Assembly (NCBI RefSeq): GCF_014898055.3 | Contig: NW_023604861.1 | Span: 76,644,292 to 76,708,291, forward strand | From: Talpa occidentalis | Lineage: Eukaryota; Chordata; Mammalia; Eulipotyphla; Talpidae | Direction of reading: 5' to 3' | Length of the DNA stretch: 64,000 bases | Shown: in pieces, positions 11,813-21,978 of the stretch | Layout: every line of letters starts with the position of its first letter | Position numbering within the stretch: the first letter of the stretch is position 1 | Made by a program: the position numbers and the translations under genes | The notes under the pieces: generated by a model | Told to the model about the DNA's origin: nothing | Seen by the model: the letters and a program-made list of their open reading frames with translations, nothing else | Database searches by the model: none

Positions 11813-12214
11813 ATAAATAGTAGACTTACAATGCATGCTTGTTGAACTAAAAAATAAATATGAATTACCCCTCGTTAGTAAATAGTATTTTGTATAATAA
11901 ATATCAATAGTTAATAAAATTAATGGATGACCTTGAAATCATATTTGCTTTCATATCTCAAAACTATGGTGTCAGCAAATCCTATTAGTTTTACTTTCAA
12001 AATGTATCTAATATAAACACTTCTTACCACTCACACTGCATCCACCCTGGTGGAAGCCATTTCGCCTGCAAGGTCCCTAACTGAAACTGTTGGGTTATAC
12101 ACGACTCATTATAGGAAGTACAATTCATGGAGACTTCAGGGTGAATGATGCTTCTTGGAGTGGTCCAGCACAACAATCCTACTTGCTTAGATTTTGGCAA
12201 AAGTGCCCTAGCCC

Positions 12215-12850
12215 TGTGCTCCACCAATCCATTCTGAATACAATAGCTTGATCCCGCTAAAACTTAAAAATCAGATCATGTCATTCCTTAAAACTCATAA
12301 CATTGCTTAAATGTTTCCAGTGGTCCTGTCTAATTCATAGTAAAAGGCCCCAGATGATTTCCTCCTACTCTTACCTCTCTGACTTCATCTCTTCCTGTTC
12401 CCACATTTCTTGTTCTGCTCTAGTCATATTGGGCTCCTCACTGTTCTGGGACGTGCCAGACATGCTACGGCCCCAGAGTATTTGTATGTGCCCTTCCATC
12501 TGCTGGGAATGCTTCTCCTCCAGGTAACTAAATGGCTAACTCCCTTACCTCCTTCAGGTCTTTATTCTAATCTTCTCTGTGAGGCATTTTGTGAGGCATT
12601 TGCTCTGTCAGGCATTCAAATGTGACACTCATATTTGCCATTGCAGTCCCAGGCCCTAAAAACATTTCCATTTTATTGTTTGCCTTAGTCTTTTTTTTTT
12701 TATCATCTAACTCTGATATGTTTTACTTATGCATTGTCTTTCTTCTTCAGGAATACATACTCCTTGAGGGCAGAGAGTTTTGACTGTTTTGTTTACCACT
12801 TCCCACACCTGGAAGAGTGCTGTTACAAGGTAAAAAACACTTGTTGCAAT
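12215..12850 (+). mobile_element. L2 LINE 3' fragment
   Basis: Ordered matches to the L2 3' region: AAATCAGATCATGTCATTCC, CTCTTACCTCTCTGACTTC, TTACCTCCTTCAGGTCTTTA, then CTCCTTGAGGGCAGAGAGTT and TTTGTTTACCACTTCCC. About 640 bp, decayed reading frame (end of the L2 reverse transcriptase ORF plus 3' UTR). Confidence 0.85.
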
Positions 12851-13007
12851 AATTAATGGGTGATAAAGACAAACTGTGCTTATAAATATAAACCACTTCC
12901 TTTCATACACTAAGAAGAATGAGTATTAGTCTAATGTCTTAAAAACAATTTGCCACCGATATATTATAGGGTCCAAGATTTGGGTTTGTTTTGTTTTTGT
13001 TTTTATT

Positions 13008-13268
13008 TGTAAGATTTATTTATTTATGCATACAAAAGCTGGGGTACAGGCCAGAGGTGTGGGGTGTGAGAGGATTCACCAGAGACAGAGTGGGGAACAG
13101 AACAGGCAGATCAACTGAAATACACTGCTGAGGGGAGCAGTGGGCAAAGCAGGAGAGGTCTGCTGCACCATGTGGGTATTTCCCTGGCTGGGGATCGAAC
13201 TTGCGCTGCAGTGGCTGCAGATAGCTTCATAGGTTGCATCTTAACCCCTTGCGCCACCAGGGAGGCCC
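13008..13268 (-). mobile_element. tRNA-derived SINE, type A
   Basis: Reverse copy: TTATGCATACAAAAGCTGG at the left, GCGCCACCAGGGAGGCCC at the right. Flanks are T/G-rich (TTTTGTTTTTGTTTTT left, TTGTTGTTGTTTTT right), a degenerate duplication. Confidence 0.92.
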
Positions 13269-13279
13269 TTGTTGTTGTT

Positions 13280-14240
13280 TTTAAATATGGGACGATTCAG
13301 GAGCTTGGCACCATCCTGTGCAGGCATCATGCTATCATTTTAGTATTATTCAAGTTTTAGTATATGTGCTGTCAAAGCAAACATGGGCCCAAGATTTTGT
13401 AAATCAATATTAGCTTAGTCAATTTATGATAAACATGGTAGTCTCAGCTATTTTACAATTGAAGTATTTTAAGTATTAAGTATATGAAATTATTTTTAAG
13501 GACAGAATGATTAAATATTTATTAGGAAAAAGTTTTTACATAAAGCTTTCCTAAGAAAAGGACAAATTTCATTTAAAAGTTTTCTAGGAAAATTATGGGC
13601 AACTTAGAAGCCACACTTTCCCAGAGAAACAGCAGCCATATTTGGCATCTCAAGGGATTTCCTCAAGAACCACCTCTTGCATCAACCAGTTATGTACCTT
13701 AACCCAGGTATTGCTCAGAAAGAGCTTCCAAAGCAGCAGGAATACAAATCGCTATACTGCTATGTAATACTTATAAATAGAAAAAAAAATTAACTGTAAG
13801 AAATATTTTACAAGCAAAATAAACAGAAACAAATGACAGCAACAACAACAACAAAAAAAAAAATGCTGAATATGAAACTAGAACAATTTTACAACATAAT
13901 CCAAAGTAAGAGATTACTATAACAATGGACTGCAATCATATAAAGGACTTTTCTTGGATACCAAAATACATTAGAAAGTTCATTTAATTCTCATGCCACT
14001 GACTGAGGTTTTGGTTCCTATTGTACTAGGCAGTAGAATATCTGTTTTCCTGCCTTATTCTCTTTACTTTTATGAATTCCCGAGCATTAATAAAACAAAT
14101 TCTCAGCCAGAATCTGATTTCAATCTAGAAGTCTTATTTCCAAAAATCTAACTTTAGATTTAGAACAGCATTTCCCCCTTTCATACTTTGATTTATTAAC
14201 TCTTAAGGTTCCATTTAAGATAAAAGTAATAAACTCAAAA
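13280..14240. other. anonymous noncoding DNA
   Basis: AT-rich. A weak MIR-like patch may exist near 13970-14010 (TTCATTTAATTCTCATGCCA); not strong enough to call. An ACAACA run lies at 13839-13852. Confidence 0.35.
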
Positions 14241-14244
14241 GAAA

Positions 14245-14400
14245 GAAAACATCATTAAATTCAAAGACTTGGGACAGATGAGGCCTCACATTTGACAGCA
14301 AAGGAAATGGAGGTGCAAAGGAAATGGAGGTCCAAAGGACTCAGATAATGATTCAGCAGTGGCAGCTGATTTCCAATCAGAAGCCCTGTTTAAGGACATC
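14245..14400 (-). repeat. possible MIR remnant with internal tandem duplication
   Basis: GACAGATGAGGCCTCACATT and the following GGCAGCTGATTTCCAATCAG, AAGCCCTGTTTAAGGA resemble reverse MIR. Inside, a 17-base unit (AAAGGAAATGGAGGTGC) is repeated in tandem at 14300-14333. Confidence 0.4.
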
Positions 14401-14944
14401 CTGTCCAGTGCTCTTTGTCCCACTTTATATTGCAGGAATGCTACACCAACAGATTACTGATAAAGCTACAAATTATGTTAAGTGGAATCATTTACATGAG
14501 TTAAAAAACAAAAAAACTAAAAACAAATTCCCCCTCTCCTTCAAAGAAAGTTAAAGCTTTCTCTCAAGTATGAAATACAAAGTTTCTCAATACTTTTAAG
14601 AAAAACATCTTGTAGGGAAGAGTTTGCCTGACAATAAGTATTTAATAACTTAAGAAATAATCAGTGTAGATTAATTTGTTAATTTAAGTTTAGTTCACAA
14701 ATCCAAGTTTATTTGTTTGCAAAAATGCAGTATTTTAGAAAATGTATACCTTGTCCTTGTTTATTCCTCCTTAGTAAATATTTAAAAGCCTATTTCCATT
14801 CTTCTAAGTTTATTCCAACTTACTTTGCAGTTCCATATGAACAGCAAAGAAATGGTAAAGTGAGCATAAAGGACACATTCATGAAACATAAGTATTTCTG
14901 TGTCTGTTACAAATTGAAAGTCAGGCTACTTATAGTTTTTTCCC

Positions 14945-15110
14945 ACAAATCCATACAACAAGCATATATCAAATCAACGAGCAAACAAAAAACTTGTATA
15001 AATGGCTTTGCCTTATGATTAAGCTGGCTCCCTGATGCATGCTAGTGGAGTGTTATATTGATTCCAGGTGGTCAGCATATATTCTGGTGAATGGCATTCA
15101 GAGGGAAATT
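14945..15110. repeat. copy 1 of a diverged local direct repeat
   Basis: CAACAAGCATATATCAA, CTTGTATAAATGGCTTTG, CTTATGATTAAGCTGGCTC recur with substitutions at 16978-17130 in the same orientation, about 2.03 kb away. No family name recognised. Confidence 0.7.
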
Positions 15111-15459
15111 GCTTTCCTCTATGTCTGTTGGATTCTTTATGGTCTGCCCGAACTGCTGCATTTTGCCCCAGTATGTTAGAGGCTACCTTAGTTACCCACT
15201 ACTTGACCCCAATACGAGGCTAAATTTTAATCAAAATCACAATTCTCTTAGTGGTGGAACCAATATTCTGATTGTGATTCTAAACCTTTTATTATGAGGA
15301 AGTAGGGGAAATATTCCTTCACCAATACTTCCAAACCCATTGCACTCATCCTCATTCTCAAGTAGACATTCAGACCTCCATTCACACTCAGTGCATATTT
15401 CTCAAGGATGTTTCTGGGTCTGTGATCAGCAAGTCTGATTCAGTTAATGTTCTCATTAA

Positions 15460-15535
15460 GCTCCCTCCCTCCCTCCATGGGATGGTATACCTTTGGGAGG
15501 TAATTAGGTTTCAGATAAAGTCCTGATCTGGGGTA
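15460..15535 (+). repeat. MLT1-like LTR fragment
   Basis: ATGGGATGGTATACCTTTGG, GAGGTAATTAGGTTTCAGAT, AAAGTCCTGATC match the middle of the MLT1-like LTR at 16132-16188 (same orientation) with modest divergence. Only about 70 bases are recognisable. Confidence 0.55.
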
Positions 15536-15599
15536 GGGTAGAAAGTAAAGAAGAGAGGCATTAAACAAATAATTATAGGAATTGTTCAACAATAGTTGG

Positions 15600-16035
15600 G
15601 CTACATGTCATGAAGCAGTAAAAGAAGAAGCTATGAGACTTTTAAAGGTGAGTGTACTTTAATGTATTGATGGATGAGCAGAGAATCCTTGCCCAAGGAA
15701 GCAGCTTTTAAACTGAATAATGAGTTTAAGTTGGCCATGGAAGAATAGTGGTAGTTGTAGGTGGTAGAAACAACCAGCCGAAACATCTCTGAGACATGAA
15801 GGAGCTCAGTGAGCAGGGCAAACAGAGAAGAGGCCATTGTGACATACAGTAAGACATGCAGTAAGATAAAGGTAGGCTTTCGCTATACTGGGAGCTATAG
15901 GTCACGTTGGAGTATGAATTTTATTATAAGCTCTAGTAGGGTTTTGACAAATACAAACTTATTTTTAAAAGATTAGGTTGACTGCTCTGTGGAGAATGAG
16001 TTGAGGGAAAAAACCAAGAGAAGATGTGGCCTGTG
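15600..16035 (-). mobile_element. L2 LINE fragment, left part
   Basis: Reverse L2: GAATCCTTGCCCAAGGAAGC, TGAAGGAGCTCAGTGAGCAG, GAATTTTATTATAAGCTCTA, TTGACTGCTCTGTGGAGAAT are in the order expected for the 3' part of L2 read on the minus strand. It appears to resume at 16495 after an LTR insertion. Confidence 0.7.
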
Positions 16036-16044
16036 CCACTTCAT

Positions 16045-16223
16045 AATTGATACACTTCTGTATGGTCTAAATGTTTGTGCATGCCCGCCCCCTCCAAATT
16101 CATTTGTTGAAGTCCTACCCTCCATCCCTCCGTGTGATGGTGTATACCTTTGGGAGATAATTGGGTTTAGATAAATTCCTGATGGTGAAGCCCCCATAAT
16201 AGGATTAGAAGAGGAAGACACAG

Positions 16224-16275
<52 letters not shown>

Positions 16276-16490
16276 TATGTGCTTTGTCTCTCTTTACCAC
16301 ATCAGGACATTGCAATAAAATGGCCACCTACAAGTCAAGAAGCAGGTCCAGAATGTTCCTCACCAGCAACAGAATCTACTGGCCCCTGGATCGTGGACTT
16401 ATCAGACTCTGTGACTATGAGAAATGAATGTCTATTGTTTAAGCCACTCAGTTTATGGTATCTTGTAATAGCAGTCCATGCTAACTAAGA
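16045..16490 (+). mobile_element. MLT1-like MaLR solo LTR
   Basis: TGTATGGTCTAAATGTTTGT, CAAATTCATTTGTTGAAGTC, a TAGAAGAGGAAGACACAG block, CAAGTCAAGAAGCAGGTCC, GACTCTGTGACTATGAGAA and TTAAGCCACTCAGTTTATGG follow the MLT1-type LTR pattern (ERVL-MaLR) over about 445 bp. A (GA)n expansion sits in its middle. It interrupts an L2. No internal retroviral sequence. Confidence 0.8.
16227..16273. repeat. (GA)n microsatellite
   Basis: About 23 uninterrupted GA units inside the MLT1-like LTR, grown from the GA-rich motif the family carries here. Confidence 0.97.
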
Positions 16491-16494
16491 ATGG

Positions 16495-16870
16495 TCTGAG
16501 CCACTCAGGGGATGGTAATAAAGACAAAAAGGCAGTAGACAGATTTGAGAGGTATCCTAGGAGACAGAATTGAAGTACTTGGTGATTAGTTGGTCAAAGA
16601 GGTTAAGAAATAAGTAGACATTGAAGATGATTCCTAGTTTTTAATTTAAGCAACTGGGAGGAGGGTGGAGCCATTTAATGAGGTAGGAAACATTGGAGGA
16701 GGGAAAGATTTGGCACCACAAGTTCCAATGGACATATTCAATTTGGAAATGTCAGTGTAATAGCTACTGGAAATGTTAAGGAGGTAATAAAACATATGGG
16801 TCTGAAACTCAGGAGAGAGACCTGAATGGATATATAAATTAGGAAGTTGTCAACATGTAATTAATAATTG
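16495..16870 (-). mobile_element. L2 LINE fragment, right part
   Basis: AAGATGATTCCTAGTTTTTA, AAGCAACTGGGAGGAGGGTG, GGAGCCATTTAATGAGG, CAATTTGGAAATGTCAGTG continue the reverse L2 upstream of the LTR insertion (the family's 'gatgactccaaggtttttggcc' region). Confidence 0.65.
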
Positions 16871-16977
16871 AAAGGATGAATGTGTATAAGATGAGAGAGA
16901 GAGACTATAGAGAGATGAGATGAAAGGAGAAGGGAAAGGAAAGGAAATGAAGGGAAGAGTGCTTGCTACTGGCAACA

Positions 16978-17130
16978 AATCCATTCAACAAGCATATATC
17001 AAGCCAAATGAACAAATCAAGTTTGTATAAATGGTTTTGTCTTTATGATTAAAGTGGCTCACTGGTATGTGCCAAAGAGTGCTGCTTTGAGTCTTAGCAG
17101 TTAGCATCTCCTTCTGGGTAATGGACTAAT
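16978..17130. repeat. copy 2 of a diverged local direct repeat
   Basis: CAACAAGCATATATCAAGCC, GTTTGTATAAATGGTTTTG, CTTTATGATTAAAGTGGCTC match 14945-15110. The similarity fades by about 17130. Confidence 0.7.
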
Positions 17131-17921
17131 CCTGAGAAGAGGTAAAGCAACCAAGGAAGACTGGAAAGAGGAACCAGAAAAATAGCAGGAAATCTAGGAG
17201 ACTGTGGGGGTTACAGGAAGTACTTTTGTGGAAGCAGCTGGAAATGGTCAACTATGGCCAACAGATGTGTGCTGCCCATTATGTTAACCAGCACGAATGT
17301 CACTGCTGATTCTAGCAAGACAAGTATGGTAGGTGAAAGAATTAGAAGCAGGTTATTATGAACTGAGAATTGTTATATGAAGAACAAAGAATGGGTAAAC
17401 TGTTTCTAGAACTGGGCATAAAAAAAAAGAGAGAATAGATGGAATAGTAGGGGGAAGTAGATATGAGGTCTAGGGATTTTATTAATATAGTAGATGTTTG
17501 AATATGTTTGAATTTCCAGAAGTGCCTTCAAAAGTAAAGCAAAAGTAATTCCACTAAGTGTAACAATTTTCTCACAATATTTGTTTGCTAATGTTAATCT
17601 ATGGGTCAGGCAGTCTAATACCATTTAAAACTTTTGATTGGACTTGACAAAAAAATCTGCCTTAATCAAAAAAGAATAAAACGATAATTTTCTTTTTGCC
17701 TATGTCATTAAAGTCCTTATTAGTGATGGCTTATACATGGTAGGATTTAGTGGCTCACATGTCAAGAAGAAATCAGTGTTTTCCTGGCTCTCAGCTTTGC
17801 TGTCATTCATTTCTCCATTTAAAAATATTACTTGATAAACTACCATTTAAAAAAGGAGACACGTTTCCTGTCCTGTGGACTTTGTATTCTATGGTGAGGA
17901 TCCCTGTACTCCTCGGTGTTG
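17131..17921. other. anonymous noncoding DNA
   Basis: No supported feature. Confidence 0.4.
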
Positions 17922-17926
17922 ACAGG

Positions 17927-18333
17927 TGTAGGGTAAGGTAAAAGGTATCGGGCTTTTCTGCCCTCCCGTCATCAGGATAGATGAGGGAACCCTGTGATCC
18001 TGAATGCATGCCTGATGGCGGGCACCTGAAGTGGGTACACCTGCACTAAGACTGTGCTTTTTCTAAGGGCGGTGTCACAGGGACGTTAGAAGCCGAGAAA
18101 GCCGCAGCAGAAGCTGAAGAGAAGCCGAGATCACCAGAGAGCCCAGATAGAGTGAGGATTTGCTGGGGGCTGGGAGGCCTGCCAGCCTCCCGGCCCCCCA
18201 GCACCCCTGCTTGCCATATGCCTGGTGAACCCCAATAAAAGGCCTGCAAAAAACCACTGAGGACTCTGACTCCTCCTTTACCCGGTCTGCATGGGATCAG
18301 GAAACCTGCAACGTGTTTATTTCAGCCCTTACA
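17927..18333 (+). mobile_element. solo LTR of an endogenous retrovirus, copy 1
   Basis: 407 bp starting TGTAGGGTAAGG and ending CTTACA, flanked by an exact 5 bp duplication ACAGG (17922-17926 and 18334-18338), the mark of integrase. U3 holds an inverted ATGGCGG pair. CTTTTTCTAAGGGCGG is a TATA-like region and AATAAA lies at 18234-18239, so U3, R and U5 order is readable. A GC-rich hairpin fills 18161-18203. No gag, pol or env sequence is present: the provirus recombined down to one LTR. Very similar to copy 4 at 39275. Class unassigned; a 5 bp duplication fits class III ERV-L or lentivirus-like integrases better than gammaretrovirus-like ones (4 bp). Confidence 0.9.
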
Positions 18334-18339
18334 ACAGGC

Positions 18340-19030
18340 ATCAAGCAATGGGAAATGGTAGGGAGATGACTGCTAGCTGCTCCTACAACTGCCTATGTGC
18401 AGACCAGTAAAGCCAAGACAAACTTGTTTTACAGGTTCAGAAAAAGTCCCAGATTGCTTCTCTCTAGCTTTGCTTGTGTGCTGGGCCCATCCCTGAACCA
18501 ATCACAACAGCTAATGTGAGGCCCCAATTGGCTAGATCTGAATCACACCTCACCAGAACACAGAAAATTAGAATGAGGAAAGATGTGATTCTCTAGAAAA
18601 GAAAAGCAAACAAACAAAACTGGGTTCCCAATTCAAAAGAGGAAATAAGTGTGGGTTGAGAGTCCAGCAAATGTTCACAACTGGTCTCCTACACACAGTA
18701 ACCTAGATTTGTTACTGCAAATTAGCTCAACTTCCCTTTAATTGCTTTCATTTTACCACACACATTTAGGAACTTGGCTTGCTTACTTCTTCCACTGCGA
18801 TTGTGATTGCAAATGAAGTCCCTTTCATTTGCTGAGGAACTGGGGACTCTCTTCCATGCCATCTATATTTTCTGACTTTGAAATAAACCCCAGTCAACCA
18901 AACAAGTAAGAAAACGAAAATCCATTCAGAGTTTTAAATGTTGTTTCTTCTAGTGACTACAGTGTAACAAAAAAAGATTAATAAAAATAATCAGATCTCA
19001 GGTAACAATAAGTTATATTACCTTATATTA
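18340..19030. other. anonymous noncoding DNA
   Basis: No supported gene. AT-rich from 18960. Confidence 0.4.
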
Positions 19031-19085
19031 ACTTATTATTGACTTTTTTTTTTAACTTATTATTGACTTTTAATAATAAGTTCTA
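19029..19085. repeat. short tandem/inverted AT-rich duplication
   Basis: TTAACTTATTATTGACTTTT occurs at 19028-19047 and again at 19052-19072, separated by T residues, followed by the inverted AATAATAAGTT. Looks like a local replication-slippage product. Confidence 0.7.
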
Positions 19086-19339
19086 TTACCTAACTTTAGA
19101 GGCTCCTTTCAGGTACCTTAGGCACTACCTGTCTTTACTGTTCCTTTCTCTGAGCTGAGCAATTCAGCAACTCTAACCTGTGCTCACACTGTTTTGAAAT
19201 TTTGCTTACTGATCTCTTTCCCACTGACTCATGGGTTCCTGGAGGACAGGGCTTCAGCCTTTATCTCTATATTACCAGTACAAAGCTCATTGTGTAAAAC
19301 TAACACGGTGGAGGGTCAATGTTTTCTGAGTGAGTGCTT

Positions 19340-19490
19340 TATACCTCGATTGCATTTAATCCTGATCACAGCCCTATGAGACAGAAATGATCAAACAGAG
19401 ACTTGGAGAGGTAAGGAAAGTGACTTCAGCATTTGAACTTGAATCTATATTATGCCAAAGTCTGGATTCTTGACCACTGCCTTGATCAAA
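19340..19490 (-). repeat. MIR-like ancient SINE
   Basis: ATCCTGATCACAGCCCTATG, AGACTTGGAGAGGTAAGGAA and GTCTGGATTCTTGACCACTG match reverse-orientation MIR in order. An L2/MIR-like block, less clear, precedes it from about 19100. Confidence 0.75.
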
Positions 19491-19526
19491 ATGTATTCAT
19501 TTTTTTTGGAATAAGATTCAAATCTA

Positions 19527-19760
19527 GGGCCTCCCTGGTGGCGCAAGGGGTTAAGTCTCAGCACTATGAAGCAATCAGCAGCCACTGCAGCATGAGTTCC
19601 ATCCCCAGCTGCCCCATGCTCTCCCCAGCAGTGTATTTCAGTCAGTCTGCCTGTTCTGTTCCCCAGTCTGTCTCTGGTAAATCCTCTCACTCCCCCGCCC
19701 CCTGCCCCATACCTCTGCCCTATACCCCAGTTCCTGTATGCATAAATAAATAATTTTAAA
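19527..19760 (+). mobile_element. tRNA-derived SINE, type A
   Basis: Head GGGCCTCCCTGGTGGCGCAA, lacking about 30 bases in the region after the B box. Duplication AAGATTCAAATCTA / AAGATTCAAACTCTA. Confidence 0.92.
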
Positions 19761-20087
19761 AAAAGATTCAAACTCTAGTCTGACAGATTTGCTTAGTTGG
19801 AACCTGTCTGCCTTATAAGTTTTTCTGTCATAATTCTCCTTCATGCATCTTTTTTCACAGTCCTTGACCAGCATTATTTCTGCCTCTTTGTTTTTGCTGG
19901 ACTCTCTCAACTCTGCATACTAAAATCTTATACATTCTTTGAGGATCAGCTCAGACATCAGTCCTTTTGTGCAATGTGCCCTTATCATTTAGCCAGAAGT
20001 GACTGCTTCTTCCCCTCCCCCTCCTCTTTTGGACCCCTCCCCTCCACACCCCCTTCCTCTCTCCCATCCTCTCCTTCTACCCCTCTT

Positions 20088-20384
20088 TTTAAAAAATTAT
20101 TTATTTTTATTATTTTTTAAGATTTATTTATTTATGCATACAAGAACTGGGGTACAGGTCAGAGGTGCGGGGAGGGTGGGGTAAGAGGATTCATCAGAGA
20201 CAGAGTGGAGAACAGAGCAGGCAGATTAACTGAAATACACTGCTGAGGGGAGCAGCGGGTGAGACTGGAGAGGTCTGTTATACCATATGGATTGCTCCCT
20301 GGCCGGGGATTGAACTCATGCTGCAGAGGCTGCAGATTGCTTCATAGTGCTGTGCTTACCTCCTTGCGCCACCAGGGAGGCCCT
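20088..20384 (-). mobile_element. tRNA-derived SINE, type A
   Basis: Reverse copy with long T-rich tail at the left and GCGCCACCAGGGAGGCCC at the right. Exact duplication TCTCCTTCTACCCCTCTT at 20070-20087 and 20385-20402. Confidence 0.95.
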
Positions 20385-20690
20385 CTCCTTCTACCCCTCT
20401 TCTCTCCTCCCCTCTCCATCCTCTTCCCTATTATCATATTATTTATTTCTGAGCCACAAATATGGCATCTATGACACACTAGCTCCTGTTCAAACTAAAA
20501 GCAATCCTGCTAGTTTCCCTATTAGATACTGCACCATGTCTTATCCTCTCCATGACCCCTAGAACAGTGATTTGCACACAGTAAATGTAAAAAAAAAAAA
20601 AAATTACTGAATGAATTAGTGATAGTATCGGTGCCTTGGTGGTCTGCCATCCATTTCCTTCAGTATCCAGGGCTTAAGACTGTGCACATC

Positions 20691-20923
20691 TGTAAAGGCC
20701 GGACCGGACACAGTGCAGGTTTTCTGATCCCATGCAGACCGGGTAAAGGAGGAGTCAGAGTCCTCAGTAGTTTTGCAGGTTTTTTATTTGGGGTTCACCA
20801 GGCATATGGCAGGCAGGGGTGCTGGCTGGGGGGCCGGGAGGCTGGCAGGCCTCCCAGCCCCCAGCAAGTCTTCACTCTATCTGGGCTCTCTAGCGTTTGT
20901 TATGCTGCTTCGGCTTCTTCTAC

Positions 20924-20955
<32 letters not shown>

Positions 20956-21128
20956 GCGTCCCTGTGACGCCGCCCTTAAAAGCACAGTCTTAGCCCAGGT
21001 GAATCCTATCTACATCTGCCCACACCCTACTCCAGGTGCCCGCCATCAGGCATGCATTCAGGACAAGGATCCATCATCTATCCTGATGGCGGAAGGGCAG
21101 AAAAGCCTGACATTTTCTTTACCCTACA
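20691..21128 (-). mobile_element. solo LTR of an endogenous retrovirus, copy 2
   Basis: Minus-strand, 438 bp; the element begins at 21128 (CCTACA = reverse of TGTAGG) and ends at 20691 (TGTAAAGG). Exact 5 bp duplication ACATC at 20686-20690 and 21129-21133. Carries an expanded CAG tract (CTG on the plus strand, about 20923-20956), the perfect GGCGTC/GACGCC hairpin next to CTTTTAA, and the AATAAA-type signal near 20786-20791. Shares extra sequence with copy 3, so the two form one sublineage. No internal genes. Confidence 0.9.
20921..20957 (-). repeat. CAG trinucleotide tract inside LTR copy 2
   Basis: Seven or more consecutive CTG units on the plus strand with TTG and CTA interruptions. The other LTR copies hold only short GCAGCAGCAG stretches here. 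Confidence 0.9.
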
Positions 21129-21455
21129 ACATCATTATTAAATCTATTCTCACATTCCATATCCTCCTCATTGCTTGGAGTTTATGTTCTCTCTAGATAG
21201 TCAGGAAGGACTTATGCATTCAGAACCACCAGCTCTCAACCCAGCAAACTGAAGTATAGAAAAGACTTTTGATAACTGTTAACAACATGGTTTCATAAAT
21301 AGTTTGAAGATATGGCTCTGTGAATAATATTTTTAGTTTAAAAGGATTAGTGACTTGAAGAAGAAAAATAAATTTATTTTAGATATTTCTAGAGATGAGA
21401 TAATTTGCTCTGCTAACATTAAAACCTCAGATTAACCAGAACCCAGTTAACTGGC

Positions 21456-21511
21456 ATTAATTGGCATCTCCAATTATATATATATATATATAATTGGAGA
21501 TGCCAATTAAT
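21456..21511. repeat. perfect 56 bp AT-rich palindrome
   Basis: Left arm starts ATTAATTGGCATCTCCAATT, centre is alternating AT, right arm is its exact reverse complement ending in AATTAAT. No mismatch over 28 bases per arm. It lies 4 bases from the start of LTR copy 3. Confidence 0.97.
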
Positions 21512-21515
21512 ATAT

Positions 21516-21958
21516 TGTAGGGTAAGGAAAAATGTCAGGCTTTTCGGCCCTCCCACCATCAGGATAGATGATGGATCCTTGTGGTCCTGAATGCATGCCT
21601 GATGGCGGGCACCTGGAGTAGGGTGTGGGTGTAGGTAGATGGGATTCACCTGGGCTGAGACTGGGCTTTTAAGGGCGGCATCACAGGGACGCCACCAGAA
21701 GCAGAAGAAGCCGAAAGAGAAGCCGAGAAAGCAAGCAGCAGAAGCCGAGAAGCAGCAGAACAAACTCCAGAGAGCTCAGATAGAGTGAAGACTTGTTGGG
21801 GGCTGGGAGGCTGCCAGCCCCCCAGCCAGCACCCCTGCCTGCCATATGCCTGGTGAACCCCAATAAAAGACCTGCAAAAAAGCCACTGAGAACTCTGACT
21901 CCTCCTTTACCCAGGCTGCATGGGATCAGAAAACCTGCACTGTGTCCAGTCCTGCCCA
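21516..21958 (+). mobile_element. solo LTR of an endogenous retrovirus, copy 3
   Basis: 443 bp, TGTAGGGTAAGG to CCTGCCCA, duplication TATAT at 21511-21515 and 21959-21963 inside AT-rich DNA. CTTTTAAGGGCGGC TATA-like box near 21667, AATAAA at 21862-21867. Same sublineage as copy 2 (extra GTGTGGGTGTAGGTAGATG in U3). The GC-rich hairpin ahead of AATAAA is partly decayed. No internal genes. Confidence 0.88.
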
Positions 21959-21978
21959 TATATATATATATATATATG
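21959..21978. repeat. (TA)n tract
   Basis: About ten TA units directly after LTR copy 3; part of the AT-rich target. Confidence 0.9.

Noticed and set aside
20619..20993. 124-codon frame ending in an Ala run
   Set aside because: It is an antisense or sense read of the LTR and its CAG tract, with no retroviral protein similarity.
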